This document shows positions 16,145 to 25,283 of a DNA stretch of 64,000 nt, piece by piece (the first letter of the stretch is position 1; the number at the start of each line of letters is the position of its first letter). The DNA is taken from contig NZ_BBQM01000007.1 of the NCBI RefSeq assembly GCF_000876015.1, positions 124,001 through 188,000 on the forward strand, given 5' to 3'. A model generated the notes under the pieces. That model did no database searches. It had not been told where the DNA came from and worked only from the letters and a program-made list of their open reading frames with translations. The position numbers were made by a program, and so were the translations under genes. This stretch comes from Cupriavidus basilensis. GTDB lineage: Bacteria; Pseudomonadota; Gammaproteobacteria; Burkholderiales; Burkholderiaceae.

Positions 16145-18588
16145 GCTTGTTCTCCCGCCGGTTTCCAGCGCCGCAGCAGCAGCGCGTTGCCGACCACGCT
16201 CACGCTGGAGAACGCCATCGCCGCGCCCGCCACCACCGGGTTGAGCAGGCCGGCCGCCGCCAGCGGGATGCCGATCACATTGTAGAAGAAGGCCCAGAAC
16301 AGGTTCTCGCGGATCTTGCGCACGGTGCGGTGCGAGATGCCCAGCGCGTCGGCCACCAGCGCCGGGTCGCCGCGCATCAGCGTGATGCCGGCGGCATGCA
16401 TGGCCACGTCGGTGCCGGTCGACATGGCGATGCCCACGTCGGCCGCGGCCAGCGCCGGCGCGTCGTTGATGCCGTCGCCGACCATCGCCACCACCGCGCC
16501 GCCGGCCTTGAGCGCCAGCACGCGCTCGGCCTTGTCGGCGGGCAGCACCTCGGCCTGCACTTCGTCGATGCCGAGCGCCTCGGCCACGCGCGCGGCGGCG
16601 CCGCGGTTGTCGCCCGACAGCATCACGGTGCGCACGCCGGCCGCGCGCAGCCGCTCGATGGCGCGGCGCGCGCCGGGCTTGATGGCGTCGCCGAAGGCCA
16701 CCAGCCCCAGCACGCGCGGCGCGCCGGCCACGCCGACATCGATCAGCCACGACACCGTGCGCCCTTCGTCCTGCAGCGCCTGCGCGCGCGCCTGCAGCGT
16801 ACCCGCCGCCGCGCCCAGCGAGGCGCGCAGCCGCTCGCTGCCGAGCTGCAGCGCCATGCCCCCGACCGTGCCGGCCAGGCCCACGCCCGGCAGCGCGCGC
16901 ACCTCGGCGGCGGCCGGCGCCGTCACGCCGCGCGCGCGTGCCGCGGCCAGCACCGCGTGCGCGAGCGGATGCTCGCTGCCGGCCTGCAGCGCGGCCAGCA
17001 GCGCCAGCACGCGCAGTGCCTCGCCGTCGCCCGCGCCCTCCGGCACCGCCAGCGCCACCACTTCCGGCTTGCCGACCGTGAGCGTGCCGGTCTTGTCGAA
17101 GGCCACCACCTTGACGCGGTGCGCCACTTCGAGCGCCTCGGCGTCCTTGATCAGGATGCCGGCGCGCGCGCCGGCGCCGGTGCCGGCCATGATGGCGGTC
17201 GGCGTGGCCAGCCCCAGTGCGCACGGACAGGCGATCACCAGCACCGCCACCGCGTTGAGCAGCGCCGCTTCCCAGTTGCCGCCGAGCACGCCCCAACCCA
17301 GCAGCGTGAGCAGCGCGATGCCCAGCACCACCGGCACGAACACCGCGCTGACGCTGTCGACCATGCGCTGGATCGGCGCCTTGGCCGCCTGCGCGTGCTC
17401 CACCATGCGGATGATGCGCGCCAGCACCGTTTCCGCGCCCACCGCCACGGTGCGCGCCACCAGCCGGCCTTCGTAGTTGATGGCGCCGCCGGTGAGGCGG
17501 TCGCCGGGCGCCTTGGGCACTGGCAGGCTCTCGCCGGTGAGCATCGATTCGTCGGCGTGGCTGGTGCCCTCGGTCACTTCGGCGTCCACCGGCACGCGCG
17601 CGCCCGGCAGCACCACGATCTCGTCGCCCACCCGCACCGACGCCAGCGGCACCGTGGCCTCCACGCCGGCGCGGCGCACGATGGCGCTGTCCGGGCGCAG
17701 CGCCGCCAGCGCGCGGATCGCCTCCGCGGTCTGGCGCTTGGCGCGCGTCTCCATCCACTTGCCCAGGCGCACCAGCGTGATGACCACCGCCGCGCTCTCG
17801 AAATACAGGTGCGGCATGCCGTCCGCGCCGCGCCACATCAGCCACAGCGACAGGCCGTAGGCCGCCGAGGTGCCGAGCGCGACCAGCAGGTCCATGTTGC
17901 CGGCGCCGGCGCGCGCGGCCTTCCAGCCCGCCTTGTAGAAGCGCCAGCCGAACACGAACTGCACCGGCGTGGCCAGCAGCCACTGCACCCACGCCGGCAG
18001 CATCCAGTGCACGCCGAACCACCCGGCCACCATCGGCGCCACCAGCGGCAGCGACAACGCGGCCGCGAGCGCCACCGGCCACGGCCCGGACCAGAAGCTA
18101 TCGCGCGGCGCCGCGCCCGCCGGCTGCTCCTCGCTCACCGGCACCGCGCCATAACCGGCGCGCGCCACCGCGGCGACCAGCGCGGCGGCGTCCACCGCGC
18201 CGCGCGGCACGGTCACGGCCGCGCGCTCGGTCGCCAGGTTGACCTGGGCGTCGACCACGCCCGGCACGGCCTTGAGCGCGCGCTCCACGCGCGCCACGCA
18301 GGACGCGCAGGTCATGTCGCTGATCGACAGCTCGACGGCCTGGTACGGCACTTCGTAGCCGGCGGCCTTCACCGCCGCCGCCGCGGCTGGCAGCACGGCG
18401 GCGCTGTCGGCCTGCAGCGTGGCTTCCTCGGTGGCGAGATTCACGGCGACCTGGCGCACGCCGGGCACCTTGGCCAGCGCGTTCTCGACGCGCCGCACGC
18501 ACGAGGCGCAGGTCATGCCGCCGATGGGCAGGCGCCATTCGGCATCCGGCGCGCCGGACAGGGGAAGAGTCTGGGATGAAGCGGACAT
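16141..18588 (-). CDS. copA: Copper-exporting P1B-type ATPase
   Basis: 815-residue inner-membrane pump that expels Cu(I). Two N-terminal heavy-metal-associated domains with GMTCASC (Cys27/Cys30) and DMTCASC (around 95); a membrane part with the CPC metal site (C454-P455-C456, in [15 protein letters not shown]); phosphorylation motif DKTGTLT at Asp498; hinge [12 protein letters not shown]; and the P1B HP motif SEHPLAHAV. Length is typical of CopA with two HMA domains. Transcribed from a CueR-type promoter at 18627-18657, and overlaps cueR by four bases at its end. The divergent copZ chaperone gene would deliver copper to it. Confidence 0.95.
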   Translation of the reverse strand: MSASSQTLPLSGAPDAEWRLPIGGMTCASCVRRVENALAKVPGVRQVAVNLATEEATLQADSAAVLPAAAAAVKAAGYEVPYQAVELSISDMTCASCVARVERALKAVPGVVDAQVNLATERAAVTVPRGAVDAAALVAAVARAGYGAVPVSEEQPAGAAPRDSFWSGPWPVALAAALSLPLVAPMVAGWFGVHWMLPAWVQWLLATPVQFVFGWRFYKAGWKAARAGAGNMDLLVALGTSAAYGLSLWLMWRGADGMPHLYFESAAVVITLVRLGKWMETRAKRQTAEAIRALAALRPDSAIVRRAGVEATVPLASVRVGDEIVVLPGARVPVDAEVTEGTSHADESMLTGESLPVPKAPGDRLTGGAINYEGRLVARTVAVGAETVLARIIRMVEHAQAAKAPIQRMVDSVSAVFVPVVLGIALLTLLGWGVLGGNWEAALLNAVAVLVIACPCALGLATPTAIMAGTGAGARAGILIKDAEALEVAHRVKVVAFDKTGTLTVGKPEVVALAVPEGAGDGEALRVLALLAALQAGSEHPLAHAVLAAARARGVTAPAAAEVRALPGVGLAGTVGGMALQLGSERLRASLGAAAGTLQARAQALQDEGRTVSWLIDVGVAGAPRVLGLVAFGDAIKPGARRAIERLRAAGVRTVMLSGDNRGAAARVAEALGIDEVQAEVLPADKAERVLALKAGGAVVAMVGDGINDAPALAAADVGIAMSTGTDVAMHAAGITLMRGDPALVADALGISHRTVRKIRENLFWAFFYNVIGIPLAAAGLLNPVVAGAAMAFSSVSVVGNALLLRRWKPAGEQA

Positions 18589-18626
18589 GGCTTGAAGGGA
18601 GAGGATTCCACGGTGACGACAAGCGC

Positions 18627-18657
18627 ATCATGGACCTTACCATGTTGGGAAGGTCAA
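18627..18657 (-). promoter_or_regulatory. CueR-type promoter/operator of copA
   Basis: On the minus strand TTGACC (-35, plus 18652-18657) and CATGAT (-10, plus 18627-18632) are separated by 19 bases containing the dyad GACCTT...GAAGGTC. A 19-base spacer with a CCTTCC/GGAAGG-type dyad is the hallmark of MerR-family copper promoters. It starts about 40 bases upstream of the copA start codon. Confidence 0.8.
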
Positions 18658-18718
18658 GGCCGGAATCAAGCCATGCCCAGGTCACTTTGCCGCACCCGGC
18701 GTTTCGCCGGAAAAGCGC

Positions 18719-18749
18719 TTGCGCTTCCCACAGTGGGAAGGTGCACACT
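18719..18749 (+). promoter_or_regulatory. CueR-type promoter/operator of copZ
   Basis: On the plus strand TTGCGC (18719-18724) and CACACT (18744-18749) flank a 19-base spacer holding the near-perfect 17-base dyad CTTCCCACAGTGGGAAG (8-bp arms, 18724-18740). The layout mirrors the copA promoter 65 bases away on the other strand. The -10 is weak, as expected for an activator-dependent MerR-family promoter. It lies about 100 bases before the copZ start. Confidence 0.7.
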
Positions 18750-18850
18750 TCACACCGTATCGCAGGGCCGGCCGCCGCGCGCAGCGGTTGGTACGCTCCG
18801 GCGATTGCGCTTTTGTTTACGCTCGTTTCCGTTCCAACAGGAGAACCCAG

Positions 18851-19045
18851 ATGATCCAGTTCCAGGTTGAAGGCATGTCGTGCGGCCACTGCGTGGGCGC
18901 CATCACCCGCGCCGTGCAGGCCGTCGACCCGGCCGCCAAGGTCTCGGCCGACATCCCCGCGCAGGCCGTGACCGTGGAAGCCACGGCCAGCACCGAGGCG
19001 CTGCGCGCGGCCATCGAGGAAGCCGGTTATCCGGTCAAGGGCTGA
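18851..19045 (+). CDS. copZ: Copper chaperone CopZ (heavy-metal-associated domain)
   Basis: 64-residue single HMA-domain protein: MIQFQVEGMSCGHCVGAIT carries the M-x-C-x-x-C copper site (Cys11, Cys14), followed by the beta-alpha-beta-beta-alpha-beta pattern ending EEAGYPVKG. Such small cytosolic proteins hand Cu(I) to CopA. Preceded by GGAGA eight bases upstream of ATG, and by its own CueR-type operator. Transcribed away from copA; followed by a strong terminator. Size and motif are exactly those of CopZ proteins. Confidence 0.92.
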   Translation: MIQFQVEGMSCGHCVGAITRAVQAVDPAAKVSADIPAQAVTVEATASTEALRAAIEEAGYPVKG

Positions 19046-19080
19046 AGCGCGCACCGCGCGCCTCCGCCCGCCCCGCGAAG

Positions 19081-19111
19081 AAAAAAGGGCTTCCGGAAAC
19101 GGAAGCCCTTT
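19081..19111. terminator. Bidirectional terminator between copZ and the OmpW-like gene
   Basis: 8-bp stem GGGCTTCC / GGAAGCCC with a 6-base loop, flanked by AAAAAA on the left and TTT on the right, so it can stop copZ (plus) and the convergent outer-membrane gene (minus). Confidence 0.85.
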
Positions 19112-19130
19112 CGCGTGGCGCGGCGTGCGC

Positions 19131-19859
19131 TCAGAAGCGGTAGCCCACGCTCAGGAACGTCACCACCGGGTCGATCTTGATCTTGGTATGCGACTGCACG
19201 GTCTGGTTGGCGCCCGCGCCGGCGTTGCGCGCCGTGAAGCTGGCGGTGGTCGACAGCGGCAGGTAGGACACCGAGAGGCCGACGAACCAGTTGTCGGTCA
19301 CGGCGTAGTTGGCGCCGACGTTGAACACCGGGTTCCACGAGCTCTTGGCGCTGGCCGTCATGGTCGCGCCCGGGCCGAACTCGGATTTCACGAAGGTCTG
19401 GTTGCTGATGGTTTCGTCGGTAAACCACGTGTAGTTCACGCCGATGCCGACATACGGGCGGAACCGGGACTTGGCTTCCAGGAAGTGGTACTTCACCAGC
19501 ATCGCCGGGCTCCACTGCTTCACGTTGCCCAGCATGCCGTACTTGGCGAAGGCGCCCTCGCCCGCGACGTCATGCTTGGGCGGGAGGCCGACCACGAACT
19601 CGACGCCGATGTTGTCGGTGAAATAGTGCTCCAGCGAGATGCCCACCGTGTCCGCCGTCTTGACCTCGGCACCCGTGCCGGCCTTGGGCACGCCGACCGG
19701 GAAGCCGTTGATGCTGTCCACGGTGAGCGGGTCCGCCGAGCTGTTCGGCATCAGCCGGAACCAGCCCAGGCTGACGACGTTGCTGCCGGCGCTCTGCGCC
19801 TGCGCGGCGCCTGCGATCAGCATGGCAACGCTGGCCACCAGGATCTTTTTATGGGTCAT
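19131..19859 (-). CDS. OmpW-family outer-membrane protein
   Basis: 242 residues. Signal peptide MTHKKILVASVAMLIAGAAQA, then an eight-strand beta-barrel pattern with alternate hydrophobic residues; segments VGISLEHYFTDNIGVEFVVGLPPKHDV, PYVGIGVNYTWFTDE and the C-terminal VVTFLSVGYRF (terminal Phe, as needed for barrel assembly) are OmpW-like. OmpW forms a small channel for hydrophobic molecules in the outer membrane. Start at 19859 has AAGGAG upstream; longer reading without support. Its promoter is in the 288-base gap before the next gene, where I could not define one. Confidence 0.85.
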   Translation of the reverse strand: MTHKKILVASVAMLIAGAAQAQSAGSNVVSLGWFRLMPNSSADPLTVDSINGFPVGVPKAGTGAEVKTADTVGISLEHYFTDNIGVEFVVGLPPKHDVAGEGAFAKYGMLGNVKQWSPAMLVKYHFLEAKSRFRPYVGIGVNYTWFTDETISNQTFVKSEFGPGATMTASAKSSWNPVFNVGANYAVTDNWFVGLSVSYLPLSTTASFTARNAGAGANQTVQSHTKIKIDPVVTFLSVGYRF

Positions 19860-20147
19860 GCCTGCTCCTTGTCGTTTCTCTCTTCCTCGAGTTGAGGGGT
19901 GCATTATCCCGTCTGGGGTGTGCCGCCTGTTTCAAACGTGCAACGCTTTCATAGAGCGAGGCCCCTAAAGAGCGGGTTAACCACTAAGAAAATGGGGAGT
20001 ACGCCAGAAAACCGCGCGAAAACTGTACCGAATTTGCGACGCCTGCCCGCCGCAAAACCTACTCCGCGGTAAAGGCCTACTGGGGACAAGGGAATTCACG
20101 CGGGCGCGGCGGCGGCGGGCACCCGCCGGCCACCGCTTCGGGATGCC

Positions 20148-21128
20148 TCAGGCAGCACCCGCCGCGCCCGGCGCAAGCGCGGCGCTGGCCAGCACGCAGG
20201 CCGCCAGGTCCCACAAGGCGTAGCCCACGCTCTTGAACACCAGCGGGCTGCCGCCGCGCGCGCGCAGCGCGTCGGCCGCGAGGATGGCCTGCTCGAACGG
20301 CTGCACGGTGGCCCAGTCGATGCCGGCCTGCAGCAGGTCGCCGGCCTCGTCCTCGATGCCGAACAGGGTGTCGGCCAGCAGCCGGCCGCTGGCCGACGCG
20401 GCCCGGCACAGCGCCGGCGGCAGCTCGCACATCTCGGGGCGGAAGGCGCCCACCGCGGCGATGAAGTGGTCGTCGCGCCACAGGCCGCTGTCGAGGTCGG
20501 GCAGCACCGGCGCCAGGCTGGAAGTCACCGTGACCACCATCGACACCCGCTGCAGCACCGCGCGCACGTCGTCCACCGCCTGCGCCTCGGTGCCGAGCGC
20601 GCGCGCGTGCACGGCCAGCGCCCCGGCCTTGGCGGCGGTGCGCGAATGCAGCCACACGCGGCGCGGCGCCAGCCCGGCGATGAAGGCTTCGAGATGGGTC
20701 AGCGCCTGCACCCCGGCGCCGACGATCAGCAGCTCGCCGTCCGGGCGCGGCGCGAACCGCTGCGCGGCCAGCAGCGAGACCGCCGCGGTGCGCCGCCCGG
20801 TCACGGTGGGCCCGTCCAGCAGCGCCAGCCGCCGGCCGGTGTGGGCGTCGGCCACCACCACTTCGCCGAGGATGCTGGGCAGGCCGCGGCGCGGGTTGTC
20901 CGGGTGCACGGTGATGTTCTTGGTCATCACCAGCTCGCGGTTGCAGGCCGGCATCACCAGCAGCGTGCCCGCGCCGCCCCCGGCGTCGCCCACCGGCAGG
21001 GCGATGCGCGGCGGCGCCGTGGCGGTGCCGGCGCGCAGTTCGGCCAGCATGTCGGCGATGGCGCGCGCCAGTTCCGGGTACGGCAGGCGGGCGGCGGTCT
21101 GGTCGGCGTCGAGCGGGGCGAGGGACAC
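20148..21128 (-). CDS. Ornithine cyclodeaminase / mu-crystallin family protein
   Basis: 326 residues. N-terminal substrate-binding half contains LLVMPACNRELVMTKNITVHPDNP, with the Lys of this family; the NAD(P)-binding Rossmann motif is ELLIVGAGVQALTHLEAF near residue 134; further on TSSLAPVLP and HFIAAVGAFRPEMCELP match the family. Members either cyclise ornithine to proline or reduce delta-1-pyrroline/piperideine-2-carboxylate, and the sequence alone does not decide between them. I lean to the cyclic-imine reductase (ketimine reductase) role because no other arginine/ornithine gene is near. It is 70 bases from the aldo/keto reductase gene, same strand, and could be in one transcript. Start codon at 21128 has weak signals upstream. 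Confidence 0.75.
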   Translation of the reverse strand: MSLAPLDADQTAARLPYPELARAIADMLAELRAGTATAPPRIALPVGDAGGGAGTLLVMPACNRELVMTKNITVHPDNPRRGLPSILGEVVVADAHTGRRLALLDGPTVTGRRTAAVSLLAAQRFAPRPDGELLIVGAGVQALTHLEAFIAGLAPRRVWLHSRTAAKAGALAVHARALGTEAQAVDDVRAVLQRVSMVVTVTSSLAPVLPDLDSGLWRDDHFIAAVGAFRPEMCELPPALCRAASASGRLLADTLFGIEDEAGDLLQAGIDWATVQPFEQAILAADALRARGGSPLVFKSVGYALWDLAACVLASAALAPGAAGAA

Positions 21129-21198
21129 GGCGGGTGGCTCCGGAAGCGGTTTGCGATGCGGGATTATCCGCGATTGCCGCCCTTCCCCGCTCGCCCGT

Positions 21199-22203
<1,005 letters not shown>

Positions 22204-22356
22204 GCCCACTCCTGGAAAGACGTTGGCGGAACACCGGCGGGCAGCGGCCCGCCCGCGCATGGCGCGCCCGCACGGCATCGGGGGCGCGCAACCCTGGCAG
22301 CATAGGCCGGATCGGCGCCGCGTGCCGGCCTGCCGCCCCCGTGCCGCTCAAGCACC

Positions 22357-24585
22357 TCAGCCGCGCGGCGCGCCCTTCGCCACCGCGCCGCGCACCTCGA
22401 TGCCGATGCGGTCCACCACCTTGCCGCCGGCGTCGAGCAGTTCCACCCGGTGCCACCCCGGCCACGGAAACCACGCCATCTGCGCGCCGCGCCCGAGCGG
22501 CTTGCCGTCGACGCGCCAGCGCACGCCCTGCGCCGCCCGCCCGCCCGCGCCCTCGGCGCGGAACCAGACCCGCTGCGCCGCCGGCGGGATGTCCGGGTCG
22601 AGCGCGAACACGGTGCCGTCGGCGGGACTGCCGATGGCGGGCACGCCATCCCGCGCCGGCGCGCGCGCGGGCGCCGCGCTGGCCACATCGACCGCATCGA
22701 CCATATCGACCACGCGCATGGCCGTGCCCGCGAGGAACACTTCCTCGCGCGCCGGCTCCAGGTCGCCGGCAAAGCGCAGCGCCACGCGCTCCACGCCGGC
22801 CGGCATGGCCGGCGCCGCGCTCGGCACCGCGCGGTGCAGCGCTTCCATGACGTCGTGCCACACCGGCGCGGCGCCCGCCACGCCGGACACCTCGTGCATG
22901 CTCGCGCCGCTGGCGTTGCCGACCCACACGCCCACGGTGTAGCGCTGCGACCAGCCGATACACCAGTTGTCGCGCATGTCCTTCGAGGTGCCGGTCTTCA
23001 CCGCGGTCCAGAAGCGCGTGGTGAGCGGGCTGTCCAGGCCGAAGGTGCGCGCCCGCGCGTGGCGGTCCGACAGCACGTCGGCGATCAGGTAGCTGGCCGC
23101 CGGCGACATCACCGCGCGCGCCGCCGGCGCGGCGGCCCCCGCGCGCATGCGCACCGGCGCATAGGCGCCGCCGTTGGCGAACGCGCGGTATGCATTGGCC
23201 AGCGCCAGCAGCGGCACGTCGGCGCTGCCCAGCGCGAGGCTGTAGCCGTAGTAGTCGCCGGCCTGCGGCAGCGGCAGCCCGAGCGCGACCAGGCGCTGGT
23301 GGAAGCGGTGCGGCGTGACCATCACCAGCGTGCGCACCGCCGGCACGTTGAGCGACGACGCCAGCGCCGCGCGCATGCTGACCCAGCCGGCATAGCGATG
23401 GTCGTAGTTCTGCGGCACGTAGAGCCCGCCCGCGCCGCCGGCGGGCAGGTTGACGGGACGGTCGTCGAGCAGCGAGGCCGGCGTCAGGCGCCGCGCCTCC
23501 AGCGCCTGCGCGTAGAGGAAGGGCTTGAGCGTGGAGCCGGCCTGGCGCGGCGCCGCGGCGTGGTCCACCTGCGCCGCGCCGGACAGCGCGCCGGACGAGC
23601 CCACGTAGGCCAGCACCTCGCCGCTGGCGTTGTCGAGCACCACCACCGCGCCGTCCTCGACGTTGCGCCCGGCCAGCTCGCGCAGGTGCCGCCCGAGGCT
23701 GTCGGCGGCGAGGCGCTGCAGGCCGGCGTCGAGCGTGGAGGTGATCGATGCCGGCACCGCGCCGGCCGCGCGCGCCTGCGCCACCAGCAGGCGCGCCAGG
23801 TGCGGCGCGAGGTCGGGGCCGGACACCGCGGCCGCCGCAACCGGCGCGCCCGCCGCGGCGCCGCCGCGCGGCAGCGTCAGTTGCGCGAAGCCGCCCAGCC
23901 CTTCGCAGGCCTTCGGCAGGCCCTGCTCGCGCAGGATGCCGCAGGCGCGCTGCGCGACCTGCGCCGCGCGCGCGTTGGGCGCGCGCACCAGCGCCACCGC
24001 CAGCGCCGCCTCGCGCGCGTCGAGCCCGCTCGGGTACTTGCCGAACAGCGCCTGCGACAGCGCCGACAGGCCCACCAGCTCGCCCCGGAACGGCACCAGG
24101 TTGAGATAGGCCTCGAGGATCTGGTCCTTGCTCCAGTCGCGCTCGAGCGCGGCGGCGCGCAGCGCCTGCGCCATCTTCTGCCCCACGCTGCGCCCGCCCG
24201 CGCGGCGCAGGTCGTCGTCGAGCAGGCCGGCAAGCTGCATGGTCAGCGTGGAGGCGCCGCGCGTGCGCGTGTTCCACAGGTTGGCCCACGCCGCCGCCGC
24301 CACGCCCTGCCAGTCCACGCCGCTGTGCGCATAGAAGCGCCGGTCCTCCGACAGCACGATGGCGGTGCGCACCGCCGGCGAGATTTCCGCCAGCGTGACC
24401 CAGTCCCCGCGGCGCGCGCCGAAATCCTCGCGCACGCGCGACAGCGGCGCGCCGTGGCGGTCGAGCACGATCACGTCGGCGCTGCGCCAGCCGGCGCGCA
24501 CGCTGTCGTACGAGGGCAGCGCGTGTGCTGCCGCGCTTGCCGCCATGCAGGCGGCGGCCAACGTGGCGCGCGGCGCGCGGCTCAT
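22357..24585 (-). CDS. pbpC: Penicillin-binding protein 1C (bifunctional peptidoglycan glycosyltransferase/transpeptidase)
   Basis: 742 residues. N-terminal hydrophobic segment (MSRAPRATLAAACMAASAAAHA) anchors or exports the protein; then the GT51 glycosyltransferase motifs EDRRFYAHSGVDW and RGASTLTMQLAG; the transpeptidase S-x-x-K is GSTLK (Ser351, Lys354), S-x-N is SLNVP, and K-T-G is KTGTSKD (Lys530). The C-terminal 130 residues match the PBP1C BiPBP_C extension (VWFRAEGAGGRAAQGVRW...). PBP1C polymerises peptidoglycan and is usually paired with a bacterial alpha-2-macroglobulin, as here. It overlaps the YhhN-like gene by four bases (ATGA), so the three genes form one coupled operon. Confidence 0.93.
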   Translation of the reverse strand: MSRAPRATLAAACMAASAAAHALPSYDSVRAGWRSADVIVLDRHGAPLSRVREDFGARRGDWVTLAEISPAVRTAIVLSEDRRFYAHSGVDWQGVAAAAWANLWNTRTRGASTLTMQLAGLLDDDLRRAGGRSVGQKMAQALRAAALERDWSKDQILEAYLNLVPFRGELVGLSALSQALFGKYPSGLDAREAALAVALVRAPNARAAQVAQRACGILREQGLPKACEGLGGFAQLTLPRGGAAAGAPVAAAAVSGPDLAPHLARLLVAQARAAGAVPASITSTLDAGLQRLAADSLGRHLRELAGRNVEDGAVVVLDNASGEVLAYVGSSGALSGAAQVDHAAAPRQAGSTLKPFLYAQALEARRLTPASLLDDRPVNLPAGGAGGLYVPQNYDHRYAGWVSMRAALASSLNVPAVRTLVMVTPHRFHQRLVALGLPLPQAGDYYGYSLALGSADVPLLALANAYRAFANGGAYAPVRMRAGAAAPAARAVMSPAASYLIADVLSDRHARARTFGLDSPLTTRFWTAVKTGTSKDMRDNWCIGWSQRYTVGVWVGNASGASMHEVSGVAGAAPVWHDVMEALHRAVPSAAPAMPAGVERVALRFAGDLEPAREEVFLAGTAMRVVDMVDAVDVASAAPARAPARDGVPAIGSPADGTVFALDPDIPPAAQRVWFRAEGAGGRAAQGVRWRVDGKPLGRGAQMAWFPWPGWHRVELLDAGGKVVDRIGIEVRGAVAKGAPRG

Positions 24586-25283
24586 TCCCCGCGCCCCGCC
24601 ACCACGCCGGCCACCAGCAGCACCTGCGCCGCGGCGTAGGTCCACCAGATGCCCAGCGCGAAGGTCTCGAACGGCACCAGGAAGCGCGCGCTGCCGATCA
24701 GCGCGTCGGACACCGCGAAGCACAGCGCGCCGATGGCCGCCAGCGGCGTGGGCAGCCTCGCCGCCAGCGCCGCGCACGCCATTGCCGCGAGCGCGATCAC
24801 GTAGACGGTGACGGGCGCGGCCAGCGCCCCGAGGTTGGGCCAGAAGCGCCCGAGCATGGCGCCCGCCGCGCCCATCACCACGCCGCAGCCGACCAGGCGG
24901 TGCGGCCGCCAGTCGCCGGCCATCGGCACGAACAGGCCGAGGTAGGCCAGGTGCGCGAGCAGGAACGCGCCCAGGCCGCCGATGAACGACACCGACAGCC
25001 ACGGCATCGCCAGCAGGAAGTCGCCCACCGCCGAGCACAGCAGCGCCGCCATCAGCCAGCGCCGCTCGCGCGGCACCGGGTGGTAGCGCGCCGCGCGCGC
25101 CAGCATCAGCGCCATCGCCGTCTTCCACACCGGCTGGAAGGCAATCTGGCCGCTCAGCTGCGCGCCGGGCTGCGCGTCCATCGCCACCGTGACCAGCATG
25201 CCGCCGTAGACCAGGCCGGCCAGCGTGCCGGCCAGCCACCATTCGCGCACGCGCGCGGGCATCATCATCGCAAGCCAGCTCAA
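24582..25283 (-). CDS. YhhN family membrane protein (lysoplasmalogenase-like)
   Basis: 233-residue protein with about seven hydrophobic helices. The sequence PVWKTAMALMLARAARYHPVPRERRWLMAALLCSAVGDFLLAM and ALCFAVSDALIGSARFL carry the conserved Asp residues of the YhhN/TMEM86 family, some of which cleave the vinyl-ether bond of lysoplasmalogen. Both neighbours overlap it with ATGA, which is unusual: it sits between the alpha-2-macroglobulin and pbpC genes, which are normally adjacent. It may therefore act on envelope lipids together with them, but this is inference. Catalytic role in bacteria is not settled. Confidence 0.75.
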   Translation of the reverse strand: MSWLAMMMPARVREWWLAGTLAGLVYGGMLVTVAMDAQPGAQLSGQIAFQPVWKTAMALMLARAARYHPVPRERRWLMAALLCSAVGDFLLAMPWLSVSFIGGLGAFLLAHLAYLGLFVPMAGDWRPHRLVGCGVVMGAAGAMLGRFWPNLGALAAPVTVYVIALAAMACAALAARLPTPLAAIGALCFAVSDALIGSARFLVPFETFALGIWWTYAAAQVLLVAGVVAGRGE

